Of a DNA stretch of 64,000 nucleotides, positions 7,383-14,152 are shown one piece after another; the first letter of the stretch is position 1, and every line of letters starts with the position of its first letter. The notes under the pieces are model-generated. The model was given only the letters and a program-made list of their open reading frames with translations. It searched no databases and was not told the origin of the DNA. This stretch comes from Telluria mixta (GTDB lineage Bacteria; Pseudomonadota; Gammaproteobacteria; Burkholderiales; Burkholderiaceae_D): assembly GCF_029223865.1 (NCBI RefSeq), contig NZ_CP119520.1, forward strand, positions 2,046,001-2,110,000, in the 5' to 3' direction. The translations under genes and the position numbers were made by a program.

Positions 7383-7670
7383 TCAGTGGGAAACCACCGC
7401 GTTGTTCTGGCCGAACTGGCTCGTGTTGTTGTGTACGGTAACGCCGTCGATGAAGGCCGAGCCGTTGGCGGTCGCGTTCGTCACGTTCTGGAATTGCTGC
7501 AGGTTCTGGTCGACGTCGACGGTCGAGTGATAGCTCGGGAAGTAGACCGGCATCGGGGACAGCCCATGCGACGATTGCTGCATCTTGCCGTGGCCGCCAC
7601 GCACGCATGCCATCGCGCCGCGGTCCAGTTCGCAGGTCAGTGCCAGGTCTTTGATCGACAGAGTGTTCAT
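7383..7670 (-). CDS. GG-leader secreted peptide precursor 7
   Basis: A 95-residue precursor with leader M-N-T-L-S-I-K-D-L ... L-D-R-G-A-M-A-C-V-R-G-G and mature start H-G-K-M-Q. It carries the full core: D-Q-N-L-Q-Q-F-Q-N-V, A-N-G-S-A-F-I-D-G-V and N-N-T-S-Q-F-G-Q-N-N, ending V-S-H. The N-terminal mature part is rich in Ser, Pro, Tyr and His. It heads the short precursor 7-6 transcript. A sigma-54 promoter lies about 70 nt upstream (GG 7755-7754, GC 7743-7742). Its leader sequence parallels that of precursor 5. Confidence 0.88.
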   Translation of the reverse strand: MNTLSIKDLALTCELDRGAMACVRGGHGKMQQSSHGLSPMPVYFPSYHSTVDVDQNLQQFQNVTNATANGSAFIDGVTVHNNTSQFGQNNAVVSH

Positions 7671-7740
7671 CGTGTTTCTCCTTGAGTGTATGAAGTCAGG
7701 TTGGTTGGCGAGCCGTTTTCGTCGTGCTCACCCTACTCTT

Positions 7741-7758
7741 TGCGAGAACCGTGCCAGC
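7741..7758 (-). promoter_or_regulatory. Sigma-54 promoter for the peptide 7-6 transcript
   Basis: On the minus strand it reads CTGGCACG-GTTC-TCGCA. The GG (7755-7754) to GC (7743-7742) spacing is exactly 10 nt, with one mismatch in the -12 block. The eight-base CTGGCACG block is identical to that of the precursor 5 promoter. The predicted start is near 7731, about 60 nt before the ATG at 7670. Confidence 0.78.
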
Positions 7759-7773
7759 GCGCTCTGTGCATGA

Positions 7774-7790
7774 TTGGCGCCTGTTTTGCG
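7774..7790 (+). promoter_or_regulatory. Candidate divergent sigma-54 promoter facing the Ser/Thr kinase
   Basis: TTGGCGC-CTGTT-TTGCG on the plus strand has GG at 7776-7777 and GC at 7788-7789, again 10 nt apart, with a G for A in the -24 block. It sits in the 236-bp gap between precursor 7 and the kinase gene and would start transcription near 7801, about 105 nt before the kinase ATG. This is the weakest match of the three. Confidence 0.45.
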
Positions 7791-7906
7791 GCGTTTTATC
7801 GGGTATCCGGTGGGTTCGGTCCAACACTGCCTGTTACGCCGTTTGGCCGGGAACAACACATCGTCTGTGCGGTGAATTTGCACACGGCGCATCTGTCAGA
7901 GGAAGA

Positions 7907-9940
7907 ATGGACAACCTCGCCGATACCCTTCGCCAGTTCCAGAGCGGCACCCTCGGGCAAGCCGAGATGCTGGCGCGCGTCGACCGCCTGCTGGCCAGTA
8001 CGCCCGAGAGCGTCTCGAACCTGCTCAAGACGCTCAACGACGCGCACCGCCGCGCGCCGCTGCCGGCCGAGGTCTACGGCGAAGTCGAGCGCCGCATCGC
8101 GCAGGCGATCGAGTCGCGCCAGCGCCAGCGCGTCGGCGACGAAGAGACCTATGTCCAGACGAAACCCCTGCAACCGCCGACGCAGCCCGCAGGCATCGCC
8201 GGCCCGCCGGGCGCGGCCGTCGAGCGCATGAAAGGCGTGGGCGACACGCTCAACGGCCGCTTCGTGCTCGAGGAATGCGTCGGCTTCGGCGGCATGGGCA
8301 CCGTCTACAAGGCGCTCGACCTGCGCAAGCTGGAAGCGTCGGATCGCCATCCCTATATCGCGATCAAGGTGCTGAACGTGCAGTTCCAGGGGCATCCGAA
8401 ATCGCTGATCGCCCTGCAGCGGGAAGCGCGCAAGGCGCAGACCCTGGCCCACCCGAACATCGTGGCCGTGTACGACTTCGACCGCGACGGCTCGATGGTC
8501 TACATCACGATGGAATACCTGCAAGGCAAATCGCTGAGCCAGATGCTGCGTGCGCCCGACTTCCACGTGCTGCCGTTCGACGAAGCGATGAAGATCGTGA
8601 GCGGCATGGGCCGTGCGCTCGCCTATGCGCACGAACGCGGCTTCGTCCACTGCGACTTCAAGCCGGCCAACGTGATCCTGACGGAGACCGGCGGCGTCAA
8701 GGTCATCGACTTCGGCATCGCACGCGTATTCCAGAAGGCGGAAGAGGATGCGGACGTGACCGTGTTCGATCCCGGCAGCCTGGGCGCCCTGACGCCCGCC
8801 TATGCGAGCCCCGAGATGCTGGAAAACCGCGAGCCCGATCCGCGCGACGATATCTACGCGCTCGGCTGCATCACGTATGAATTGCTGACGGGCCGCCACC
8901 CGTTCAACCGCCTGTCCGCACTGCAGGCGCGCGATGCCGGGTTGCGTCCGCAGCGTCCGCCCGGCCTCGGCCACCGGCAGTGGCGCGCGCTGCGCAATGC
9001 GCTCGCGTTGCGGCGCGAGCTCCGCACGCCCACCGTCAACGGTTTTTTAAAGGAGATCGGCGCGCGCGAGATGCGGCGCCGGCAGCCGCTGCTGATCGGC
9101 GCCGGGACCGTACTGGCTGCCGCGGCCGCCGCGCTGGTGGTGTTCGTTGCGTTGCGCCTGTTGTTGCCGCGTCATGGCACCGCGCCCGGTACACAGGCGC
9201 CCACGCCCGCCGCCGTCGCGCCGCCCAAACAGGCCGCTCCGTCCGCGCCTGCACCGCCGCCGACCCTGGCGGCCGTCTCCACCGTGCTGGCCGGCGTGCC
9301 GTGCTCGGCGCTCGTTCCCGTCATCGACGGACGTGTCGTGCATGTGCAGGGTTATCTCGCGCACAGCGTCGGGCCGGCGCGCCTCAAAACGATGCTGGCG
9401 GCACTGCCGGGCGTGACGCGGGTCGAGCTGACCTTGCATGACGTCGACGAGGCGACATGCCCGTTGATGCGCGTCCTCGGCCCCTACTGGGTCGCGTCTC
9501 GGGTCGCGTCCCCCTCGGCCGGTGTGTCGCTCCGCCTGAACCCTGCCAGCGGCCGGGGCGGCAACCTGGCGGCGGGCGATACGCTGATGGTCGACGTGTT
9601 CACGCCGGACTACCAGTCGTACGTGTCGGTCGATTATTTCGTCCTGGACGGCAACGTCGTTCACCTGCTGCCCACTGCGGCCGCGCGCGAAAACCTGGCG
9701 CCGCCGCGCTACACGGCCACCATCGGCAGTCTCGGCAACTGGGTGATCGGTCCGCCGTTCGGTACCGAGACGCTCGTGCTGGTGACCACGTCCGTGCCGC
9801 TGTTCGACAGCCTGCGTCCGGATGCGGAACCGGGGCCGGCATACCTGCGCGCCCTGGACGAGCGCCTCGCTGCGATCGCCAGGGGGCATGGTGCGATCGC
9901 CGTGGACTTCCTGCAGATCACGACGCACGCGCGCCGCTAG
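7907..9940 (+). CDS. Membrane-anchored serine/threonine protein kinase with DUF4384-like C-terminal domain
   Basis: I start it at the ATG at 7907 (SD AGAGGA), giving 677 residues. An N-terminal helical region of about 110 residues precedes the kinase domain. That domain has a glycine loop G-F-G-G-M-G (126-131), Lys154 in I-A-I-K, a catalytic loop H-C-D-F-K-P-A-N (248-255) and D-F-G at 268-270. The catalytic loop has Cys instead of the usual Arg, making it a non-RD kinase. A transmembrane helix is near 394-418, then an Ala/Pro linker, a small repeat-like domain with P-C-S-A-L, and a DUF4384-like domain (about 530-670) outside the membrane. It is probably the sensor kinase paired with the PP2C at 4594-5361, with the FHA proteins as readers. 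A candidate sigma-54 promoter lies upstream. Confidence 0.9.
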   Translation: MDNLADTLRQFQSGTLGQAEMLARVDRLLASTPESVSNLLKTLNDAHRRAPLPAEVYGEVERRIAQAIESRQRQRVGDEETYVQTKPLQPPTQPAGIAGPPGAAVERMKGVGDTLNGRFVLEECVGFGGMGTVYKALDLRKLEASDRHPYIAIKVLNVQFQGHPKSLIALQREARKAQTLAHPNIVAVYDFDRDGSMVYITMEYLQGKSLSQMLRAPDFHVLPFDEAMKIVSGMGRALAYAHERGFVHCDFKPANVILTETGGVKVIDFGIARVFQKAEEDADVTVFDPGSLGALTPAYASPEMLENREPDPRDDIYALGCITYELLTGRHPFNRLSALQARDAGLRPQRPPGLGHRQWRALRNALALRRELRTPTVNGFLKEIGAREMRRRQPLLIGAGTVLAAAAAALVVFVALRLLLPRHGTAPGTQAPTPAAVAPPKQAAPSAPAPPPTLAAVSTVLAGVPCSALVPVIDGRVVHVQGYLAHSVGPARLKTMLAALPGVTRVELTLHDVDEATCPLMRVLGPYWVASRVASPSAGVSLRLNPASGRGGNLAAGDTLMVDVFTPDYQSYVSVDYFVLDGNVVHLLPTAAARENLAPPRYTATIGSLGNWVIGPPFGTETLVLVTTSVPLFDSLRPDAEPGPAYLRALDERLAAIARGHGAIAVDFLQITTHARR

Positions 9941-9954
9941 CGGATCGCTGCGCG

Positions 9955-11121
9955 TCAATCGAGCGAACGCGCGACCCGGAACCCGTTCTGCGACTGGCGC
10001 ACGCTGGCGTCGTATTTGAAACGCGTGGTGGACAGCATGTAGCTGCCGTTTTCGCGCCACGAGCCGCCGCGGATGACACGCGCCTGGCAATTCCCGTCGA
10101 CCCATGGGCTGCCGTCGGCGGGGGCGCCCTTGTACGTGCTGTGCCAGCAATCCTGCACCCATTCCCACACGCTGCCGTTCATGTCGTTCAGGCCGAACGG
10201 GTTGGCGGGGAAGCTGCCGACCGGTGGTGGACGTTCCTCACTCCAGGGCTCGCCGCAGCCTTCGCAACTGGAATTCCCTTTCTTCATCTCGTTGCCCCAC
10301 CAGTAGCGCGTCGCGGTGCCGCCGCGCGCCGCGTATTCCCACTCGGCCTCGGTCGGCAGGCGGTACGGCTTCCCGCTTACCGTGCCCAGCCATTTGAGGT
10401 ACAGCTGCGCCTCGTCCCAGCTGACGTCGCGCATCGGCAGGTTGTCGGGCACGTTGCCCAGCGACGGCATGGTCGGACACACGCTGGCCCGGACGCACTG
10501 GTTCCACTGGCCCACCGTGACCTCGTACTTGCCGATCGCGAACGGTGTGTGCAGCGCCACCTGGTGTGCCGGGCGCTCGGACGGATCGCTGCTGTTGTTG
10601 CCCATCGTGAACGGCCGCGGCGACAGTGCCGCCATCACCGGGCAGACGTCGCAATCCTTCATCGTGGCCACGGAACCGGCCGGTCCCGCGACGGGCGCTT
10701 CTTCCCGGCCGCCGTCGGCGGGTGGTGTGCCGGTTGCCGGTATCGGGCGGATCTTGTTGTCGGGCGGCTTGGCCGGTTGCGGCTTCGGCGCGGTTTTCGT
10801 CTGCGGCTGCGTGCCCGCGGGCTTGCTCTCGGCCGGCTTCGCAGGGGCGGACGCGGGCGCCTGCGGTGCGGCCGCCTTCAGCTGCTGGATGCGCGTGCGC
10901 GCCAGGCTGGCGAAGCGTCCCTTGGGATAGGCCTGCAAATACGCCTCGTAGTCGCCGACCTGTTTGCTGTCCTTGACGGAATTCCAGAACGCCAGCTCGA
11001 ACTGCTCGGCGCTGTTCTTGGGCAGGACGCCCGCCACCTGGAACGTCGGGGGCAACTCGCGTGCGCGCGCTGGAGTGACGGCGGCCAGCGCCATCAGGCT
11101 GCACAGGATCAAGAGCCTCAT
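9955..11121 (-). CDS. Exported formylglycine-generating-enzyme-like (SUMF1/FGE-sulfatase fold) protein
   Basis: 388 residues from the ATG at 11121, which follows a GGAGG. A GTG 7 codons upstream is less likely. A signal peptide (M-R-L-L-I-L-C-S-L-M-A-L-A-A) is followed by a short helical repeat (Y-L-Q-A-Y-P-K-G-R-F), a Pro/Ala/Lys linker and an FGE-like domain with F-T-M-G, E-V-T-V-G-Q-W, L-P-T-E-A-E-W-E-Y-A-A-R-G-G and N-G-S-V-W-E-W. After R-G-G-S-W the two cysteines used by true formylglycine-generating enzymes are missing, so it is unlikely to oxidise sulfatase cysteines and may be a binding protein. FGE-like domains often accompany bacterial Ser/Thr kinases. It is convergent with the kinase gene (14-bp gap). 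Confidence 0.87.
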   Translation of the reverse strand: MRLLILCSLMALAAVTPARARELPPTFQVAGVLPKNSAEQFELAFWNSVKDSKQVGDYEAYLQAYPKGRFASLARTRIQQLKAAAPQAPASAPAKPAESKPAGTQPQTKTAPKPQPAKPPDNKIRPIPATGTPPADGGREEAPVAGPAGSVATMKDCDVCPVMAALSPRPFTMGNNSSDPSERPAHQVALHTPFAIGKYEVTVGQWNQCVRASVCPTMPSLGNVPDNLPMRDVSWDEAQLYLKWLGTVSGKPYRLPTEAEWEYAARGGTATRYWWGNEMKKGNSSCEGCGEPWSEERPPPVGSFPANPFGLNDMNGSVWEWVQDCWHSTYKGAPADGSPWVDGNCQARVIRGGSWRENGSYMLSTTRFKYDASVRQSQNGFRVARSLD

Positions 11122-11201
11122 GCACACAGGCCGCCTCCACACGTGTCCGGAAATCGCTTAGACCACAGGCCGTCGCGATTGTGCCTGCCGCACGTTTGTT
11201 C

Positions 11202-11215
11202 TGGCACAGGTGCCA
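11202..11215. promoter_or_regulatory. Perfect 14-bp dyad in the FGE-like / DUF4399 divergent promoter region
   Basis: TGGCAC-AG-GTGCCA is a perfect inverted repeat in the 153-bp gap between the divergent FGE-like and DUF4399 genes. It resembles a sigma-54 -24 box, but no GC lies 10 nt after the GG on either strand, so an operator is more likely than a promoter. Confidence 0.3.
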
Positions 11216-11274
11216 TGCATCCCGGTTGACGGATGCTGCCGGAACGGCGGTCCGCACGGCGGAGGGAGACAAGG

Positions 11275-11703
11275 ATGCGCAAGACAATTGTTTTGATCGT
11301 TTTGATGCTTGGCGCGGTGGTGCTGCGGGCCGTGCCGGTGCTCGCGCGTACGCCGTCGCCCGAGAACGCGCAGGTGTATTTCATCTGGCCCAGCGACGGC
11401 ATGACCGTCCACCACGCGTTCTGGGTCCGGATGGGCTTGCGCAACATGGGCGTCGCGCCCAAGGGCACGGACATCGCGAAGACGGGCCACCACCATGTGC
11501 TGATCGACACCGACCTGCCCGAGAACATGGCCCAGGCCGTGCCGAGCGACCGCAACCACCTGCACTTCGGCGCCGGCGAAACCGAGGCGAGAATAGAACT
11601 GCCGCCGGGCTCGCATACGCTGCAACTGCTGCTGGCCGACAAGGATCATATTCCGCACGATCCGCCCATCTATTCGAAAAAGATCACAGTCACGGTCAAG
11701 TGA
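11275..11703 (+). CDS. Exported DUF4399-family protein, copy 1
   Basis: 142 residues from the ATG at 11275, which follows GGAGGGAGA. A signal peptide (M-R-K-T-I-V-L-I-V-L-M-L) precedes a DUF4399 domain with the hallmarks F-I-W-P-S-D-G, G-L-R-N-M-G-V-A-P-K-G, G-H-H-H-V-L-I-D-T and N-H-L-H-F-G-A-G-E-T-E. The His-rich motifs suggest metal binding, but the function of the family is unknown. It is followed 14 bp later by a second copy, so the two arose by tandem duplication and form one operon. It is probably periplasmic. A link to peptide export is only by position. Confidence 0.87.
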   Translation: MRKTIVLIVLMLGAVVLRAVPVLARTPSPENAQVYFIWPSDGMTVHHAFWVRMGLRNMGVAPKGTDIAKTGHHHVLIDTDLPENMAQAVPSDRNHLHFGAGETEARIELPPGSHTLQLLLADKDHIPHDPPIYSKKITVTVK

Positions 11704-11717
11704 GACAGGAGTCTTCG

Positions 11718-12137
11718 ATGCGCACGCGACTGGCAGCCCTCCTCTTTGCCATCATCCTCCCAAGTCATGGCGCCGAACCGGCCCCCGCGCCGCCCAACGC
11801 CTACCTGTACATCGGCTGGCCCAACGACGGCCAGGTGGTGTCATCAGGCAAGCCGATCCGCGTCTGGTTCGGCCTGCGCAACATGGGCGTGGCGCCGAAA
11901 GGCGTGAAATTTCCAAATACGGGACACCACCATCTGCTGATCGACACGGACGCGCCCGAGCCCGGCGTCGAGATCCCGAACGACCGCAACCACCTGCACT
12001 TCGGCGCCGGAGAAACGGAGACGACGATCGAGCTGCCGCCCGGCAGGCATACGCTGCAGCTCGTCATGGGCGACGACCGGCACGTCACGTTCGACCCTTC
12101 CATCCAGTCCAAAAAAATCACGATTACAGTCAAATGA
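11718..12137 (+). CDS. Exported DUF4399-family protein, copy 2
   Basis: 139 residues from the ATG at 11718 (SD ACAGGAG). Signal peptide M-R-T-R-L-A-A-L-L-F-A then the same fold as copy 1: Y-I-G-W-P-N-D-G, G-L-R-N-M-G-V-A-P-K-G, G-H-H-H-L-L-I-D-T, N-H-L-H-F-G-A-G-E-T-E, ending S-K-K-I-T-I-T-V-K. The two copies are similar throughout the mature region, with a differing signal peptide and loop around residues 70-80. The histidines are fully conserved between copies. The next gene (FHA-GAF-HD-GYP) starts 53 bp downstream on the same strand. Confidence 0.87.
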   Translation: MRTRLAALLFAIILPSHGAEPAPAPPNAYLYIGWPNDGQVVSSGKPIRVWFGLRNMGVAPKGVKFPNTGHHHLLIDTDAPEPGVEIPNDRNHLHFGAGETETTIELPPGRHTLQLVMGDDRHVTFDPSIQSKKITITVK

Positions 12138-12190
12138 TCGCGAACTGTAGCGCGGGGTCATTGTCTTACGGGTCTTGAGGCGAGGACGAC

Positions 12191-14152
12191 ATGGCGATCG
12201 AACCGGCACCGGCACCCTATGCAGCACCGCCCGTGGAAGGGGGCGTCAGCGCGTACCTCGAGCTGCTGGGCGGACGCGACGTCCGGCCGCGTCTGTTTCC
12301 GCTGCACGACGAGGTCGTGATCGGCCGCGACCGCCAGGACGCGCTCGCGTCCGACCAGTTCATCTGCATCCCGCTGCACACGATCAGCCGCCGCCATGCG
12401 CGCGTGCGGCGCCGCGGCGAAACCTGGTCGGTCGAGGACCTGCATTCGTCGAACGGCACCTTCGTCAACGGCGAGCGGCTGCAGCCCGGGTCCTGGCACG
12501 TGCTGGGCGACGGCGACGAGCTGGCGCTCGCGTCTACCCAACTCGTGTTCCGCTCGCTGGTCGCGCCGGGCACGGCCAGCATGCCCACGGTGATCAGGAA
12601 GTCCGTCGACGCCACGCAGTACGTGCCGGCGGCCGGTCCGCGCGACGCGCCCCGGGGCGAGCTCGAGAAGTCGGTGCTGAAACTGCATGCGATGGCCCAG
12701 GTCAGCATCGCGCTCGGTGCCGTCACCGACCGCGCGACCTTGACGGAAAAGATCATGAATTTCATCTTCGATCTGTTCCCACTGGCCGAGCGCGCGTTCA
12801 TCCTGCTGCGCCAGAACGAACGCGATCCGCCCGTGCCGGTGGCGGCGCGGCGGCGCAACGGCATGGTCGAGGACCCGGGACAGGCGCGGCTGTCGCACAC
12901 GATCGTCGACGAAGTGCTGGGCAAAAAGCGCGCGATCCTGTCCGTCGATACGCTGGCCGACCGTCACTTCGCCGCGCAGGATTCGATCGTCGCCCAGGCG
13001 ATCCGCAGCGTCATGTGCGCACCGCTGATCGTGGGCGAGGAAGTGCTGGGGTTGATCCAGGTCGACAGCTCGTCCGACCCGCGCGCGTTCCAGGAGCCCG
13101 ACCTCGAACTGCTCACGGGCGTGTGCGCGGAAACGGCCGTCGCGCTCAAGAATTTCCAGCTGTACTCCGACATCGAACGCCTGCTCGACGGCTTCGTGCG
13201 CGCGTCCGTGCAGGCGATCGAGGAGCGCGATCCCGTCACGGCCGGCCACTCGTTCCGCGTGGCGGGCTACGCCGAGCGCCTCGCCATGGCACTCGACCGC
13301 GCGCAGGATCCGGACGTGCGCCGGATTGCCTTTACGCGGGAGCAGCTGCGCGAGATCCGCTACGCCGCGCTGCTGCACGACTTCGGCAAGGTCGGCGTGC
13401 GCGAGCACGTGCTGCGCAAGGAGAAAAAGCTGCACCACGCCGACATGCGCCTGCTGGAACAGCGCTTCCTGTACGCGCGCGCCTGCCTGGAGCGCCAGGC
13501 CTATCACACGCTCGCGCAGCGCCATATCGACGAGGGCTGGAGCGCGACGAGGTTCCGGGCGGAGAAAGAGTCCGCCGATGCGCGCCTGGCCGAGGAAGCG
13601 GCGCGGCTCGACGGCTTCCTCGCCACGATCCGCAGCGCCAACGAGCCCGCCATCTCGCGCAGCAGCACCCTGCCCGATTTGCGCGACATCGTCCACTACG
13701 GCTGCCACGACCCGGACGGCCACCCGTTCGCACTGCTGGAAGATCACGAGGTGGCTGCGCTGAGCCTGTCGAAAGGCTGCCTGACGCCGGACGAGCGGCG
13801 CCAGATCGAGGAACACGTGGTGGATTCGTATTCGTTCCTCGTCCTGATCCCGTGGACGAAAGACCTGGCCGGCGTGCCCGCGATCGCGCACGGCCACCAC
13901 GAAAAGCTGGACGGTTCCGGCTATCCGTCGGGCCTGCGCGGGCCGCAGATCAGCATCCAGACGCGCATCCTGACGATCTCCGACATCTACGATGCACTCA
14001 CGGCCGGCGACCGGCCGTACAAGAAGGCGGTGCCCGTGGAACAGGCGCTGGACCTGATGCACGAGGAATGCGATGCGGGGCATATCGATGGGCGCCTGTT
14101 CCAGGTATTCGTGGATTCGCATGCTTGGGCGACATCTTGGGCGGCACCATGA
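12191..14152 (+). CDS. FHA-GAF-HD-GYP protein, predicted cyclic-di-GMP phosphodiesterase
   Basis: 653 residues. Residues about 25-115 form an FHA domain (V-I-G-R-D, S-R-R-H-A-R, S-N-G-T-F-V-N-G) for binding phosphothreonine proteins. Residues about 160-320 form a GAF sensor. The rest is an HD-GYP phosphodiesterase with His396-Asp397 in L-L-H-D-F-G-K and H-H-E-K-L-D-G-S-G-Y-P ending near 579. Between the HD and GYP motifs lies an insertion of roughly 100 residues that typical HD-GYP domains lack. The gene joins phosphothreonine signalling to c-di-GMP and overlaps the outer-membrane factor gene by 4 nt (ATGA), so it belongs to the secretion operon. No membrane segment is visible. Confidence 0.9.
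   Translation: MAIEPAPAPYAAPPVEGGVSAYLELLGGRDVRPRLFPLHDEVVIGRDRQDALASDQFICIPLHTISRRHARVRRRGETWSVEDLHSSNGTFVNGERLQPGSWHVLGDGDELALASTQLVFRSLVAPGTASMPTVIRKSVDATQYVPAAGPRDAPRGELEKSVLKLHAMAQVSIALGAVTDRATLTEKIMNFIFDLFPLAERAFILLRQNERDPPVPVAARRRNGMVEDPGQARLSHTIVDEVLGKKRAILSVDTLADRHFAAQDSIVAQAIRSVMCAPLIVGEEVLGLIQVDSSSDPRAFQEPDLELLTGVCAETAVALKNFQLYSDIERLLDGFVRASVQAIEERDPVTAGHSFRVAGYAERLAMALDRAQDPDVRRIAFTREQLREIRYAALLHDFGKVGVREHVLRKEKKLHHADMRLLEQRFLYARACLERQAYHTLAQRHIDEGWSATRFRAEKESADARLAEEAARLDGFLATIRSANEPAISRSSTLPDLRDIVHYGCHDPDGHPFALLEDHEVAALSLSKGCLTPDERRQIEEHVVDSYSFLVLIPWTKDLAGVPAIAHGHHEKLDGSGYPSGLRGPQISIQTRILTISDIYDALTAGDRPYKKAVPVEQALDLMHEECDAGHIDGRLFQVFVDSHAWATSWAAP

Noticed and set aside
5361..7670. 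Lanthipeptide or NHLP-type modified peptides
   Set aside because: No LanM, LanB, YcaO, radical SAM or nitrile-hydratase-like leader is present; the mature cores are almost free of Cys.
7385..7685. Plus-strand open frames across the peptide genes
   Set aside because: They are antisense to genes with strong Shine-Dalgarno sites and conserved leaders, and show no conserved features.
9955..11121. Active formylglycine-generating enzyme with a sulfatase target
   Set aside because: Catalytic cysteines are not visible and no sulfatase gene is nearby.
11200..11222. TGGCAC near 11202 as a fourth sigma-54 promoter
   Set aside because: No GC occurs 10 nt after the GG; the nearest one is 12 nt away. 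The sequence is better described as a TGGCAC-AG-GTGCCA dyad.
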